Origin: Metamycoplasma auris 15026
GTDB taxonomy: Bacteria > Bacillota_I > Bacilli_A > Mycoplasmatales > Metamycoplasmataceae
Reading direction: 5' to 3'
Length of the DNA: 64,000 nucleotides
NCBI RefSeq assembly: GCF_000367765.1
Contig: NZ_AORI01000001.1
Coordinates: 1 to 64,000 of the forward strand
Shown: one piece after another, positions 33,864 through 42,018 of the stretch
Numbering within the stretch: the stretch's first letter is position 1
Layout: every line of letters starts with the position of its first letter
The notes under the pieces: model-generated
What the model was told of the DNA's origin: nothing
Database searches by the model: none
The model's input: only the letters and a program-made list of their open reading frames with translations
Position numbers and translations under genes: made by a program

Positions 33864-34184
33864 TTATTTTTCGTCTGATGTTTCAGCTACAGGTTTAGTT
33901 TCCTTAGTTGCAACTACATCTTTTTTAATGAATTCTTTTTTTACTGAACCAATGTAAGGCAAGATTGCTACTGATCTAGCTCTTTTAATTGCTAAAGCAA
34001 CAGCTCTTTGGTGTTTTGCACAGGTTCCAGTAATTCTTGATGAAATGATTTTTCCTTGTTGGTTTACTAATTTTGATAATAATTCTTCGTTTTTATAGTC
34101 AACATAAACAACAGGAGATTTACTTAAACAAAATTGACATGGACGTTTACGAACAAATAATTTTTTACGAACAATTCTAGCCAT
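33864..34184 (-). CDS. rpsR: 30S ribosomal protein S18
   Basis: This 106-aa protein has an S18 core at residues ~10-80: CQFC, then VDYKNEELLSKLV, ISSRITGTC and RARSVAILPY. A Lys/Glu/Thr-rich C-terminal extension of about 20 residues follows. Four cysteines could bind zinc. It joins S6 on the 30S platform. It is co-transcribed with ssb and rpsF, as in most bacteria. Confidence 0.97.
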   Translation of the reverse strand: MARIVRKKLFVRKRPCQFCLSKSPVVYVDYKNEELLSKLVNQQGKIISSRITGTCAKHQRAVALAIKRARSVAILPYIGSVKKEFIKKDVVATKETKPVAETSDEK

Positions 34185-34197
34185 TTTTTTCTCCTAT

Positions 34198-34674
34198 TTA
34201 AAGATCCCAAGTTAGTCCATCATAATTGATATCGGATTCTTCATCTTCATTTTTTTGTTCATTAGATGTACTATTAGGTATAGTTTGTTTTTTTTCTTCT
34301 TCAGAAATACTAAATTCTTTTTCAAATTCACTATTTTTTCTTCTTGATTCTCTGACTTCTTTTGATTCAAGTGGTTGCATACGATCGACACTAACTACAT
34401 ATGAATTAATTGGTTGTCCATTTTGGTCAGTAAATCTTGAAGATTGAAATGATCCCTCTACTAAAATTAGTGAACCTTTGTCTAAGAATTTATTTATGAA
34501 TGCTGCATTTGATCTTCATGCCACACAAGGCACAAAGTCAGTAACAGGTTCAGTGTTAGGAATTGCATACTCCCTTTGAACTGCAACAGTAAATCTTGAG
34601 TATTCAATATTTGATGCTGTAATTCCTTTAAAAGGTTTTGATGCTAATCTTCCTACCAAAATAACTTTATTCAT
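34198..34674 (-). CDS. ssb: Single-stranded DNA-binding protein
   Basis: This 158-aa protein has an N-terminal OB fold (residues 1-~110; NKVILVGRLASKP start, SRFTVAVQR, one TGA Trp). An acidic, low-complexity linker leads to a short tail ending GLTWDL, in place of the classical DDELPF tip. It binds ssDNA in replication and recombination. The ATG at 34674 is preferred because AAGGAGAT lies nine bases upstream; the longer reading from 34701 lacks one. Confidence 0.94.
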
Positions 34675-34710
34675 AAAAAGTATCTCCTTATTAGATTTCA
34701 AAAACTAAAC

Positions 34711-35136
34711 TTATTCTTCAGTGGATTCTTTTTTAAGTGCTGGTTGTTCTTGTTTCTTTTCTTCTGTTGTTTGTGTTGATTGTCTGTTGTCTTGTCTTTC
34801 AAAAGTTCTTTTATTATCAAAATTTCTTCTTACAAATCTTTTTTGTCTTTTTGGTCTTAGACCTTTTTCTGAATCTAGGTTAATTACTAAACTTCTTAAA
34901 ATTGATTTATCAATATTAAATTTTCTAGTTAATTCTTTAATTAGTTCAGGATTTGTTCTTGTGTGTACAAGGAAATAAGTTGCGTGTGTTAATTTTTTAA
35001 TTGGATATGCTAATTCAGTTCTCTCTAATCGTTCGAATTTTGTGCTTTTTTCGTCTAGAACTGAAAATAACAATTCCTTCACACTTTCTTCTTTAGATGT
35101 AGGGTTAACTAAAATCATAATTTCGTATTTTGACAT
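34711..35136 (-). CDS. rpsF: 30S ribosomal protein S6
   Basis: The S6 fold is at residues ~1-95 (MSKYEIMIL, LAYPIKKLTHATYFLVH, FNIDKSILRSLVI). A ~45-residue basic then Gln/Glu-rich tail follows, giving 141 aa. The ATG at 35136 is the family start; AAAAGGAG precedes it at 12 nt. A longer frame upstream lacks any such signal. It opens the rpsF-ssb-rpsR operon. Confidence 0.96.
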   Translation of the reverse strand: MSKYEIMILVNPTSKEESVKELLFSVLDEKSTKFERLERTELAYPIKKLTHATYFLVHTRTNPELIKELTRKFNIDKSILRSLVINLDSEKGLRPKRQKRFVRRNFDNKRTFERQDNRQSTQTTEEKKQEQPALKKESTEE

Positions 35137-35220
35137 TATAGTTTTTTCTCCTTTTGGACTTTTGGACCATTTTTTGGCCAAGGAGTCTCACCCTTTTTTT
35201 TGTTAAACTTAATAGTTTTT
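35137..35220 (-). promoter_or_regulatory. rpsF leader with possible S6:S18 autoregulatory hairpin
   Basis: Between the -10 box (TATAAT on the minus strand, ~35240-35245) and rpsF, the leader contains GGGTGAGACTCC, then a hairpin TTGG-CCA-AAAAA-TGG-T-CCAA with a single bulged base. The S6:S18 complex is known to repress this operon in many bacteria by binding a leader RNA. The published CCG bulge is not obvious here, so this is only a candidate. Confidence 0.35.
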
Positions 35221-35318
35221 AGACTATATTAACTTAATAATTATATATATTTAACTCTTATATTTAGATATTTTATTACTTTATAATTATCAAATTTCAA
35301 ACGCTTTTTTTAAATTTA

Positions 35319-36020
35319 TTATTCTTTTAATTTTTCTAGAATTTTCTTAGTTGTTTTGAAAGATATTTTTGCAACATTATATAGTTTTTGCTCACCAAAA
35401 TCTTTAATGAATTTTGCCCCTAAATCAATGGTCGCATTGCTTGCTCCTAATATAAAAGGGAAACCATTATATTCTTTAGTTTGCTGTTGCATTTTTTGTA
35501 GCAAAATATATCTAGCCATCATGGAAGCACAAGCGACATTTAAATATTTTTCTTCAGCTTTTGTTTCTAAAACTAAAGAAAAATTATCTAATTTTAAGCT
35601 GCTATTAATTAGATTTTTTTCTTTTAGTGTAACAAGATGCTTTTCTAAATTTGGCTTGGATGCATATTGGTCAATTACAACAATTAAATTCTTTTTTAGG
35701 CTTTTTTGTAATCTTAAAATTGAATTAAAATGAATTAATGTTTTTAGGGCATTGTTATTAATTTTTAGTTTTGTTAAGTCATTATAACCTTTTTGACTTA
35801 GTGTTGTATCTTTAAAAATAGCTAAATTATTTTGCTTGATAATTTCAATTAATTCAATGATTTTTTTGTCGCTTAATTTCTTGCTATCTTTAATGCCTAA
35901 TTCTTTTAGTTTTTTTATATTTTCTTTGGGAATAAAACAAGCTACTGAAACAACTGGACTAAAATAATCGCCAACGCCGCTTTCGTCAACACCAATGTAT
36001 TCTAATTCAAAATCATTCAT
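35319..36020 (-). CDS. RNase HII/HIII-family ribonuclease H
   Basis: This 233-aa protein has the metal-site motif GVDESGVGDYFSP (~10-22). This is the form seen in RNase HIII, where it reads G-x-DE-x-G-x-GDYFGP. Asp in VVIDQYA and the later ASMMARY are also present. The N-terminal TBP-like domain of many HIII enzymes is missing. It removes RNA primers or ribonucleotides in RNA-DNA hybrids. The start overlaps the stop of the HAD phosphatase (TAATG), so the two are co-translated. Confidence 0.8.
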   Translation of the reverse strand: MNDFELEYIGVDESGVGDYFSPVVSVACFIPKENIKKLKELGIKDSKKLSDKKIIELIEIIKQNNLAIFKDTTLSQKGYNDLTKLKINNNALKTLIHFNSILRLQKSLKKNLIVVIDQYASKPNLEKHLVTLKEKNLINSSLKLDNFSLVLETKAEEKYLNVACASMMARYILLQKMQQQTKEYNGFPFILGASNATIDLGAKFIKDFGEQKLYNVAKISFKTTKKILEKLKE

Positions 36021-36976
36021 TATTTTTCTTCTTTACTATAAAAGTTATCAGCACTAACTGTTTTTAGATTTTTATTTGCTTTTGCTCTTTTTTCTTTAGC
36101 TAGATTTATATATTTATCTGGGTTATTTAGAAACTCATCAATGAAATATCCAACAGCACCTTCTTTGTTTGTTTGCTTCATAACTACAGTTGAAATGTTC
36201 TTAATTGCTTGTTCAGCATTAGCTGGAGCTACTCCGACATTTCCAATATCATACATGCTTAAATCATTGTATGAATCGCCCATAACGATTGTATCATCAA
36301 TATCGATATTATAGTATCTCATCATTAATGAAATAACTTTCCCTTTGTCAACACCAATGGAAGTAATATCAAATACAGGACTTAAGCCTTCACCTTTGGA
36401 TCAAGATGAAAATTCACCTAAATCTCCGTATCTTCTTTTTAGATATGTTAATAAATCTAAAACGTTTGTAGTTGGTTGGCAATCAAAAACAATTCCAGTT
36501 GGTTTTAAAGGTAGCTTTTCAAGATTAATTGATTCTTTAAACTTGGTTGCTTGATTGAAACCAAAAACTCTTTCAAGATGCGGATCACGATGCATTAATT
36601 GCACTCAGTCAGGCCCTTCAATTGCATAGTTAGAAATTTCATTTTTAACTTTTGGATCACCTAGAATATATAGCACTTCGTTTAAATCCAGATATGTAAT
36701 TGTTGGAATAAAAAATGGATCAGCAGGATTATGAATATGCGCACCATTGTAATTTCCAACAATTGCATTTAAACCTAATTTTTCATAAACAGGCATAGTT
36801 GATCTTCATGGTCTACCTGTAATAATTGAAACAATATGTCCTTCTTTAACTGCTCTTTTAATTGCTTCTTCAGTTTTTGGATGCACTGTTCCAGCACCTG
36901 AATCAGCTAAAAGGGTACCATCTAAATCAAGCGCAAATAAGAATCTTCTTTGAGTTGAGACTTTATTAAAAGCCAT
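36020..36976 (-). CDS. Cof-type HAD-superfamily phosphatase
   Basis: This 318-aa protein has nucleophile motif DLDGTLLAD (~16-24), motif II IITGRP (~55), Lys in KGEGLSP region and motif IV GDSYNDLSMY (~233-242). TGA codons at 36401 and 36605 are Trp. Members of this Cof/type IIB group dephosphorylate sugar phosphates or nucleotides, but specificity varies. AAGGA lies close to the start. It is cotranscribed with the RNase H gene. Confidence 0.88.
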
Positions 36977-37060
36977 TCCTTTTTCCTTTCAATAGTATTT
37001 TTTAATTTATCCTATGTTTTTTTAGTTGGTAACTATTTTTTAGTTAACCAATTAAACGAC

Positions 37061-37084
37061 AAAAAGAGACATGCAGTCTCTTTA
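37061..37084 (-). terminator. Terminator of the deo-upp operon
   Basis: An 8-bp stem AAAGAGAC / GTCTCTTT with a short loop is followed by TTTTT on the minus strand, two bases beyond the upp stop. Confidence 0.8.
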
Positions 37085-37086
37085 TG

Positions 37087-37713
37087 TTACTTTTTAGTTC
37101 CAAAAATACGGTCTCCAGCATCTCCTAAACCTGGAACAATGTAATCATTTTCATTTAACTCTTTATCTTTTGTTGCTAAGTAAATATCAACATCAGGAAA
37201 TTCGCTACTAATTTTATTAATGCCTCTATCCACACCTAAAAGACATAATAATTTAATATTTAAAAATCCGTCATTTTTTAGTTTTTTTATTGTATGAAAG
37301 GCTGAGCCACCAGTTGCCAACATAGGGTCGACAACAATAATATAACTATCTTTTGAAACTTCAGGAATTTTATAAAAGTATTCAAATACTTGTTTTGTTT
37401 CCTCATCACGATACATGCCAATATGCCCTACGCGAGCTTGGGGAATTAAATTTAAAATTCCATTAACCATGCCAAGTCCTGCTCTTAAAATTGGGATAAT
37501 GACAATTTCTTTATCTAACTGTTGCCCTTCAAAAAAATGCCCAATTGGAGTTTCTACTACTAATGGTTTAGTTTTGTAATCTCTTAACATTTCATAAACC
37601 ATTAGTGAAGTAATTTCGTCTAAATTCTGCCTGAATTCATTGTTGCTAGTATTTTTATCTCTTAATTTTGTTAACTTAGCATCAATAAGGGGATGTGAAA
37701 ATATTTTTACCAT
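37087..37713 (-). CDS. upp: Uracil phosphoribosyltransferase
   Basis: This 208-aa enzyme has the PRPP-binding loop VDPMLATGGSA (~128-138) and the uracil pocket segment YIVPGLGDAGDR near the C-terminus. It makes UMP from uracil and PRPP. It is the last gene of the deo operon, and uses the uracil and sugar chemistry produced by the upstream phosphorylases. No good SD is seen; instead an A14 tract sits about 15 nt before the ATG. Confidence 0.96.
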   Translation of the reverse strand: MVKIFSHPLIDAKLTKLRDKNTSNNEFRQNLDEITSLMVYEMLRDYKTKPLVVETPIGHFFEGQQLDKEIVIIPILRAGLGMVNGILNLIPQARVGHIGMYRDEETKQVFEYFYKIPEVSKDSYIIVVDPMLATGGSAFHTIKKLKNDGFLNIKLLCLLGVDRGINKISSEFPDVDIYLATKDKELNENDYIVPGLGDAGDRIFGTKK

Positions 37714-37727
37714 AATTTTGTTACTAC

Positions 37728-37741
37728 TTTTTTTTTTTTTT
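37728..37741 (-). repeat. A14 homopolymer upstream of upp
   Basis: 14 uninterrupted A residues on the coding strand (Ts on plus) lie between deoC and upp, ending about 15 nt before the upp ATG. This is in the region where length changes could alter translation or promoter spacing. It may also just be AT-biased DNA. Confidence 0.8.
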
Positions 37742-37776
37742 AGTGCGTGTGTTTATTTTTTTAGATTACTTGAATT

Positions 37777-38439
37777 TTAGTAATTTGAACTATTATCAAC
37801 TTTGCCTTCCATAATCACAACTGATTTAGAAGTCCCAAGTCTATTTGCACCTAGCTCAACCATTTTTAAAGCATCTTCTTTAGATTTAATACCACCTGAT
37901 GCTTTTATTAATAGATCATCTTTGGCAATTGATTTCATAATTTCAATGTCTTCAAAAGATGCACCACGGAATGAAAATCCTGTTGAAGTTTTAATAAAAT
38001 CAGCACCTGATTGTAAAACTAATTCAGTTGCTTTGGCAATTTCTTCTTTTGTTAGAAGTGCTGTTTCAATAATAACTTTTAGAACTTTATTGCCACAAAC
38101 TTCTTTAATTGCTTTAATTTCGTTTAAAACATATTCATATTGTTTATCTTTGAAACGGCCAACATTCATTACCATATCAATTTCATCAGCACCGTGTTCT
38201 AAGGCAATCTTAGTTTCAAATACTTTAACACTTGTAACATTGTATCCTAGTGGAAAACCAATTACTGTACAAATTAAAATATTTGAATCCTTTAATTGTT
38301 CCTTAGCATATTTTACATAAGAAGGAGCAATACATACTGATTTAAAATCATATTTAAGTGCTTCTTCAATGATTTTGTCAATATCTTTTGTTGTTCCTGC
38401 TTGACCTAAAAATGTATGGTCAATCATTTTATTTAACAT
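37777..38439 (-). CDS. deoC: Deoxyribose-phosphate aldolase
   Basis: This 220-aa class I aldolase has the Schiff-base Lys in FIKTSTGF (~150-157), the Asp of DEIDMVMNVG (~86-95), and LIKASGGIK near 178. It splits 2-deoxyribose-5-phosphate to acetaldehyde and glyceraldehyde-3-phosphate. The acetaldehyde could be handled by the zinc alcohol dehydrogenase at 3.1 kb, though the two are not linked. Gene order fits the operon deoD-deoA-deoC-upp. Confidence 0.96.
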   Translation of the reverse strand: MLNKMIDHTFLGQAGTTKDIDKIIEEALKYDFKSVCIAPSYVKYAKEQLKDSNILICTVIGFPLGYNVTSVKVFETKIALEHGADEIDMVMNVGRFKDKQYEYVLNEIKAIKEVCGNKVLKVIIETALLTKEEIAKATELVLQSGADFIKTSTGFSFRGASFEDIEIMKSIAKDDLLIKASGGIKSKEDALKMVELGANRLGTSKSVVIMEGKVDNSSNY

Positions 38440-38477
38440 TTTTTTGCCTCTTTTTTTATTTCCATTTTTTTATTTTT

Positions 38478-39773
38478 CTAACTTAGTTTAGCTAAAACTT
38501 CTTTGATTTCAAATGGGTTTTTACTAAATTGAATTACGCTTAATAAATCTTTTGCAAGACCAATATTGATTTCTTTGGATGAGTATAAAGTAAATAGCAC
38601 GTCGCCTTTTTTAACATAATCATTTGAGGTTTTATTCAAATAAATTCCAGCTTCAAAGTCGATACTATCTTCTTTTTTACTTCGACCAGCTCCTAGTTTC
38701 ATTGCAACTAAACCAAATTCAATTGCTGAATCAATTTTTAAATATCCTTCGTTATCTGAAATAACTTCATATTTGTATTTAGGATTAAATCAATTTTCTT
38801 TGTAAACTAAATCAATATCACCATCTTGCGCTTTAATTCATTCATTGAACTTTGTGATTGCTTTTTTATTGTCAATCACTTCTTTAATCATCGCTCTTGC
38901 TTCTTGTTCATTTTTTGCTTTATTTGCTAAAAGAAGTAAAGTAGAACCTGATGAATAAATTATTTCCATGAAATCTTTAGGTCCTTTGCCATTCAATGAA
39001 TCAATGGCTTCAAGAATCTCAATTTTGTTACCAATTGCTCTACCAAGTGGTTTTTCCATATTAGTAATTTCAACAGCAATATTTTTATTTAGTTGTTTAC
39101 CAATTTGAATCATTAGTTTCCCAAGTTCTTTAGCTTGATCTAAGTTTTTCATGAATGCACCATTGCCACATTTAACATCTAGCAAAATGCTAGTTGAACC
39201 AGTTGCTAATTTCTTAGACATAATTGATGCTGCAATTAAAGGAATTGAATCCACAGTGCCAGTGACGTCTCTTAGTGCATATATTTTTTTATCTGCAGGA
39301 ACTAATTTTTCATTTTGCCCAACAATTGCCATGTTGTGTTTTTCAACAACATTCTTAAATTCAGCATCAGATAGTGAAATTCTAAATCCAGCTATTGATT
39401 CTAGTTTGTCAAGAGTTCCTCCAGTGTGCCCTAACCCTCTACCTGACATTTTTGCAATTGTTAAACCTAATGAAGCTAGTATTGGACATAAAACAATACT
39501 TACTTTATCCCCTACTCCACCGGTGGAGTGTTTATCAGCAATGACACTATTTAAATAAGATCAATCAATTGTGTCTCCAGAATTAATCATTGCATTTGTT
39601 AAGTAAGATGTTTCAACTTCATTCATTGAGTTTAATTTGATTGCCATCAAAAGTGCAGAAGCTTGGTAATCTGGAATATTTCCATTTACATAGTTTTCAA
39701 CAAAAAACTCAATTTCTTCTTTGCTTAATTCTTGCTTACTTGCTTTTTTGTTTATGATATCAATTATTCTCAT
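38478..39773 (-). CDS. deoA: Pyrimidine-nucleoside (thymidine) phosphorylase
   Basis: This 431-aa protein has KHSTGGVGDK (~80-89), the phosphate-site SGRGLGHTGGTLDK (~109-122), a glycine-rich LDVKCGNGAFM segment and a C-terminal barrel-sandwich. TGA codons at 39561 and in the 38.8 kb region are Trp. It cleaves thymidine or deoxyuridine to base and deoxyribose-1-phosphate. The ATG overlaps the deoD stop (TAATG). Confidence 0.95.
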
Positions 39774-40492
39774 TATTGGAAGTCCTTAGCTAAGGATAAA
39801 GCTAATTTCATCATTTCATTGAATGAATTTTGTCTTTCTTCACTTGTTGTTGATTCATGTGTCACAATGTTATCTGAAATAGTTAATAATGTTGAAGCTT
39901 TCTTACCTAGTTTTTCAGCAACTGTAAATAAACCATATGCTTCCATGTCAACACAAACTGCACCACCTGAAATATCAACTCTATCTTGTGCTGTTTGGTA
40001 AGTGTAGAATGCATCTTCTGTAATAATTCTTTCTAGATGCACATTCATATTTAATTCTTTAGCATTTTTTAGAATTAAGTCATTTAGTTCTTTATCTGGA
40101 TATACAACATTTGTAGTTGGTGAGTCTTTTAAAACTGTATCTCTAAATGTAGTTGATTGGCTATATGTGGAGTTAGCTAAAACTATTTCGTAGTTTTTTA
40201 AATCAGCTTTTAGCGAACCGGCGGATCCAATTCTAACGATTGCTTCTACCCCATATTCAGCAAATAATTCGTGTGAATAAATACCCATTGAAGGAACTCC
40301 CATTCCAGATGCACAAACTGAAATCTTATTTCCTTGGTAGTATCCTGTATACATAAACATATTTCTTACATTGGAAACTAATTCAGCATTTTCTAAATAA
40401 GTATCAGCAATATATTTTGCCCGAAGTGGATCTCCTGGCATTAAAACTAATTTTGCAAATGCATTATCTTTTGCATTTATATGTGGTGTCAT
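39773..40492 (-). CDS. deoD: Purine-nucleoside phosphorylase
   Basis: This 239-aa protein has LMPGDPLRAKY (~17-27), SGMGVPSMGIYS (~62-73), RIGSAGSL (~87-94) and VDMEAYGLF (~178-186), the hexameric DeoD type. It cleaves purine nucleosides with phosphate. It heads the operon. An AT-rich upstream region (40493-40669) probably holds its promoter, but no single box is clear. Confidence 0.96.
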   Translation of the reverse strand: MTPHINAKDNAFAKLVLMPGDPLRAKYIADTYLENAELVSNVRNMFMYTGYYQGNKISVCASGMGVPSMGIYSHELFAEYGVEAIVRIGSAGSLKADLKNYEIVLANSTYSQSTTFRDTVLKDSPTTNVVYPDKELNDLILKNAKELNMNVHLERIITEDAFYTYQTAQDRVDISGGAVCVDMEAYGLFTVAEKLGKKASTLLTISDNIVTHESTTSEERQNSFNEMMKLALSLAKDFQ

Positions 40493-40669
40493 TTTAATTT
40501 CCTCTTTTCCAAAATTAACTTAAAAATTTTTTTAAATTATTTATATTTTTTATAAATTCCATTAATATTTATCATTTAAATTATATTATTAATTTATTTT
40601 ATAAAGATACTTTATATCTATTGGTCTAAATGTTGCTTAATTCAATAGATTTTTAAGTTAAATTATCTC

Positions 40670-41416
40670 TTAGAAAATTTCTGAAGTTTCTGTGATTAAT
40701 TCAGCTCCTTGGTTAATCAAATCAACATTGCCATCCTTTTTATCATGGTCATTAAATAAAAGACACTGTATATTTTTTCCTTGGTCTAAAAATTCATTGA
40801 TTAATGAATTATATCTTTGGTCAATTGATGATAATAAAACTAGACTACTACATAAACCTGCACTAATTCGATTTCTTGAAATAAATGAGTTTTTTGTTGG
40901 ATGAATATCATTAGGAAATTCGGATAAAAATAAGCAGTTAGGATTTTCAAATTTGCCTAAATTTAGATTTTTTATTGCTCAATCAATTCCACAGGGTAAC
41001 AATATTATTGTTTTGAAATTATTTCTAAAAAGAGTGTTTAGAATTGATTGTTCTAACCCAGGTCAAATTAAATTCAGAAATGTAACATTTTCTTTTTTAC
41101 TTTTTAATTTGGATACATAGTTATTTATAGATTGCGTTTCATAAGCACCTGTTAAATAGATGCATTTGTTTGTTTTATTAAGAATTGATATATTGCCTTT
41201 ATAATACAAAACAAATGGCGGCTGTGTGGTGTGCATTAGCTGTTTTGGATATAAATCATCAAGAATTGTTATATATTCAATTTGATGTTTTTTAAAATCT
41301 TGCATTCTAAGATTAAAATCATTTTCATCAATCATTTCTTTTTTTAATATAGCTTGGTAAATTTCTTTTCATTCGCCTTTATACTTAAGTGAAAAATATA
41401 ATAAAATTTCATTCAT
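40670..41416 (-). CDS. dprA: DNA-processing protein DprA-like
   Basis: This 248-aa protein, shorter than typical DprA (~360), keeps the Rossmann-like core. YPKQL then PPFVLYYKGN match the family's YPxxLxxxxxPPxxLxxxG segment. A later LPCGID and SEFPN, followed by SRNRISAGLCSSLVLL, match the ISGLS region. TGAs, including 41063, are Trp. DprA loads RecA on single-stranded DNA in transformation. AAAGGAGC precedes the ATG at 41416. Competence in mycoplasmas is uncertain. Confidence 0.75.
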
Positions 41417-41504
41417 TTTGTTTGCTCCTTTGATTTCTTAATGCTAATATGCTTTTTTAGAAATTTCTATCAAATGAAGAAAAAATAGCGAAAAAAGAAA
41501 GAAT

Positions 41505-41535
41505 AAAAAAAGGCCTTTTTAATAAGACCTTTTTT
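41505..41535 (-). terminator. Bidirectional terminator beyond rnpB
   Basis: The stem AAAAAAGG / CCTTTTTT with an internal loop is T-tailed on both strands. On the minus strand it lies about 120 nt beyond the RNase P RNA 3' end and may end that transcript. Confidence 0.6.
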
Positions 41536-41659
41536 GCACTATAAACCGCTTTTTGTACTGTGAATTAATTTAGAAATAATAAAGAACATCAATCATTGAA
41601 CAACATTATGTAAAGGAGTTAAAAAATGGATAACAATCGATTATTTTCTAAAAGAATTA

Positions 41660-41952
41660 TTACAAAATTAATTACACAGCGCCAACTATTTATCTAAGCT
41701 ATTTTAAAAATAACTTCCTTGCTTTAGTTTGTTTCCCTTAGCAAAGGTTCCCCTACCAAAATTTGGGTTTCTAACTCATGGAGTTTACACCGTTGCACCT
41801 TAATTTAATAAGCTCGTCTCTGTTGCACTAGTCGTCAACTTCTAAAAAGAAGGTTGCCTAGGTTTATTAGACCTAGCATGATCACTACTTGCATCACAGC
41901 AAGTGCTAGAGCGGATTTTCCTCTACAATTACTTGCAGCAGTTGGCCATGCA
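41660..41952 (-). ncRNA. rnpB: RNase P RNA (type B)
   Basis: On the minus strand the P4 signature GAGGAAAATCCGCTCTAGC is present near the 5' end, preceded by a P3-like hairpin (TGCAA-gta-ATTGTA). The middle has the AAACTCC/GGTGCAACGGTG region. Near the 3' end, GTTGGC can pair with GCCAAC of the 5' end (P2). An extended -10 box (TGTAAAAT) lies just upstream. Ends are approximate. RNase P RNA makes the 5' ends of tRNAs; its protein partner is not in this window. Size near 290-310 nt is compatible with mycoplasma rnpB. Confidence 0.85.
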
Positions 41953-41967
41953 AATAAAATTTTACAT

Positions 41968-42001
41968 TAAAAAACTACAAGTAAGCATTTTACTTGTAGT
42001 C
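41968..42001 (-). terminator. Terminator of the giant lipoprotein gene
   Basis: An 11-bp perfect stem ACTACAAGTAA / TTACTTGTAGT has a 5-nt loop. TTTTTT follows on the minus strand, 18 nt beyond the stop. Confidence 0.88.
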
Positions 42002-42018
42002 ATTTTTTTCTGCAAAAA

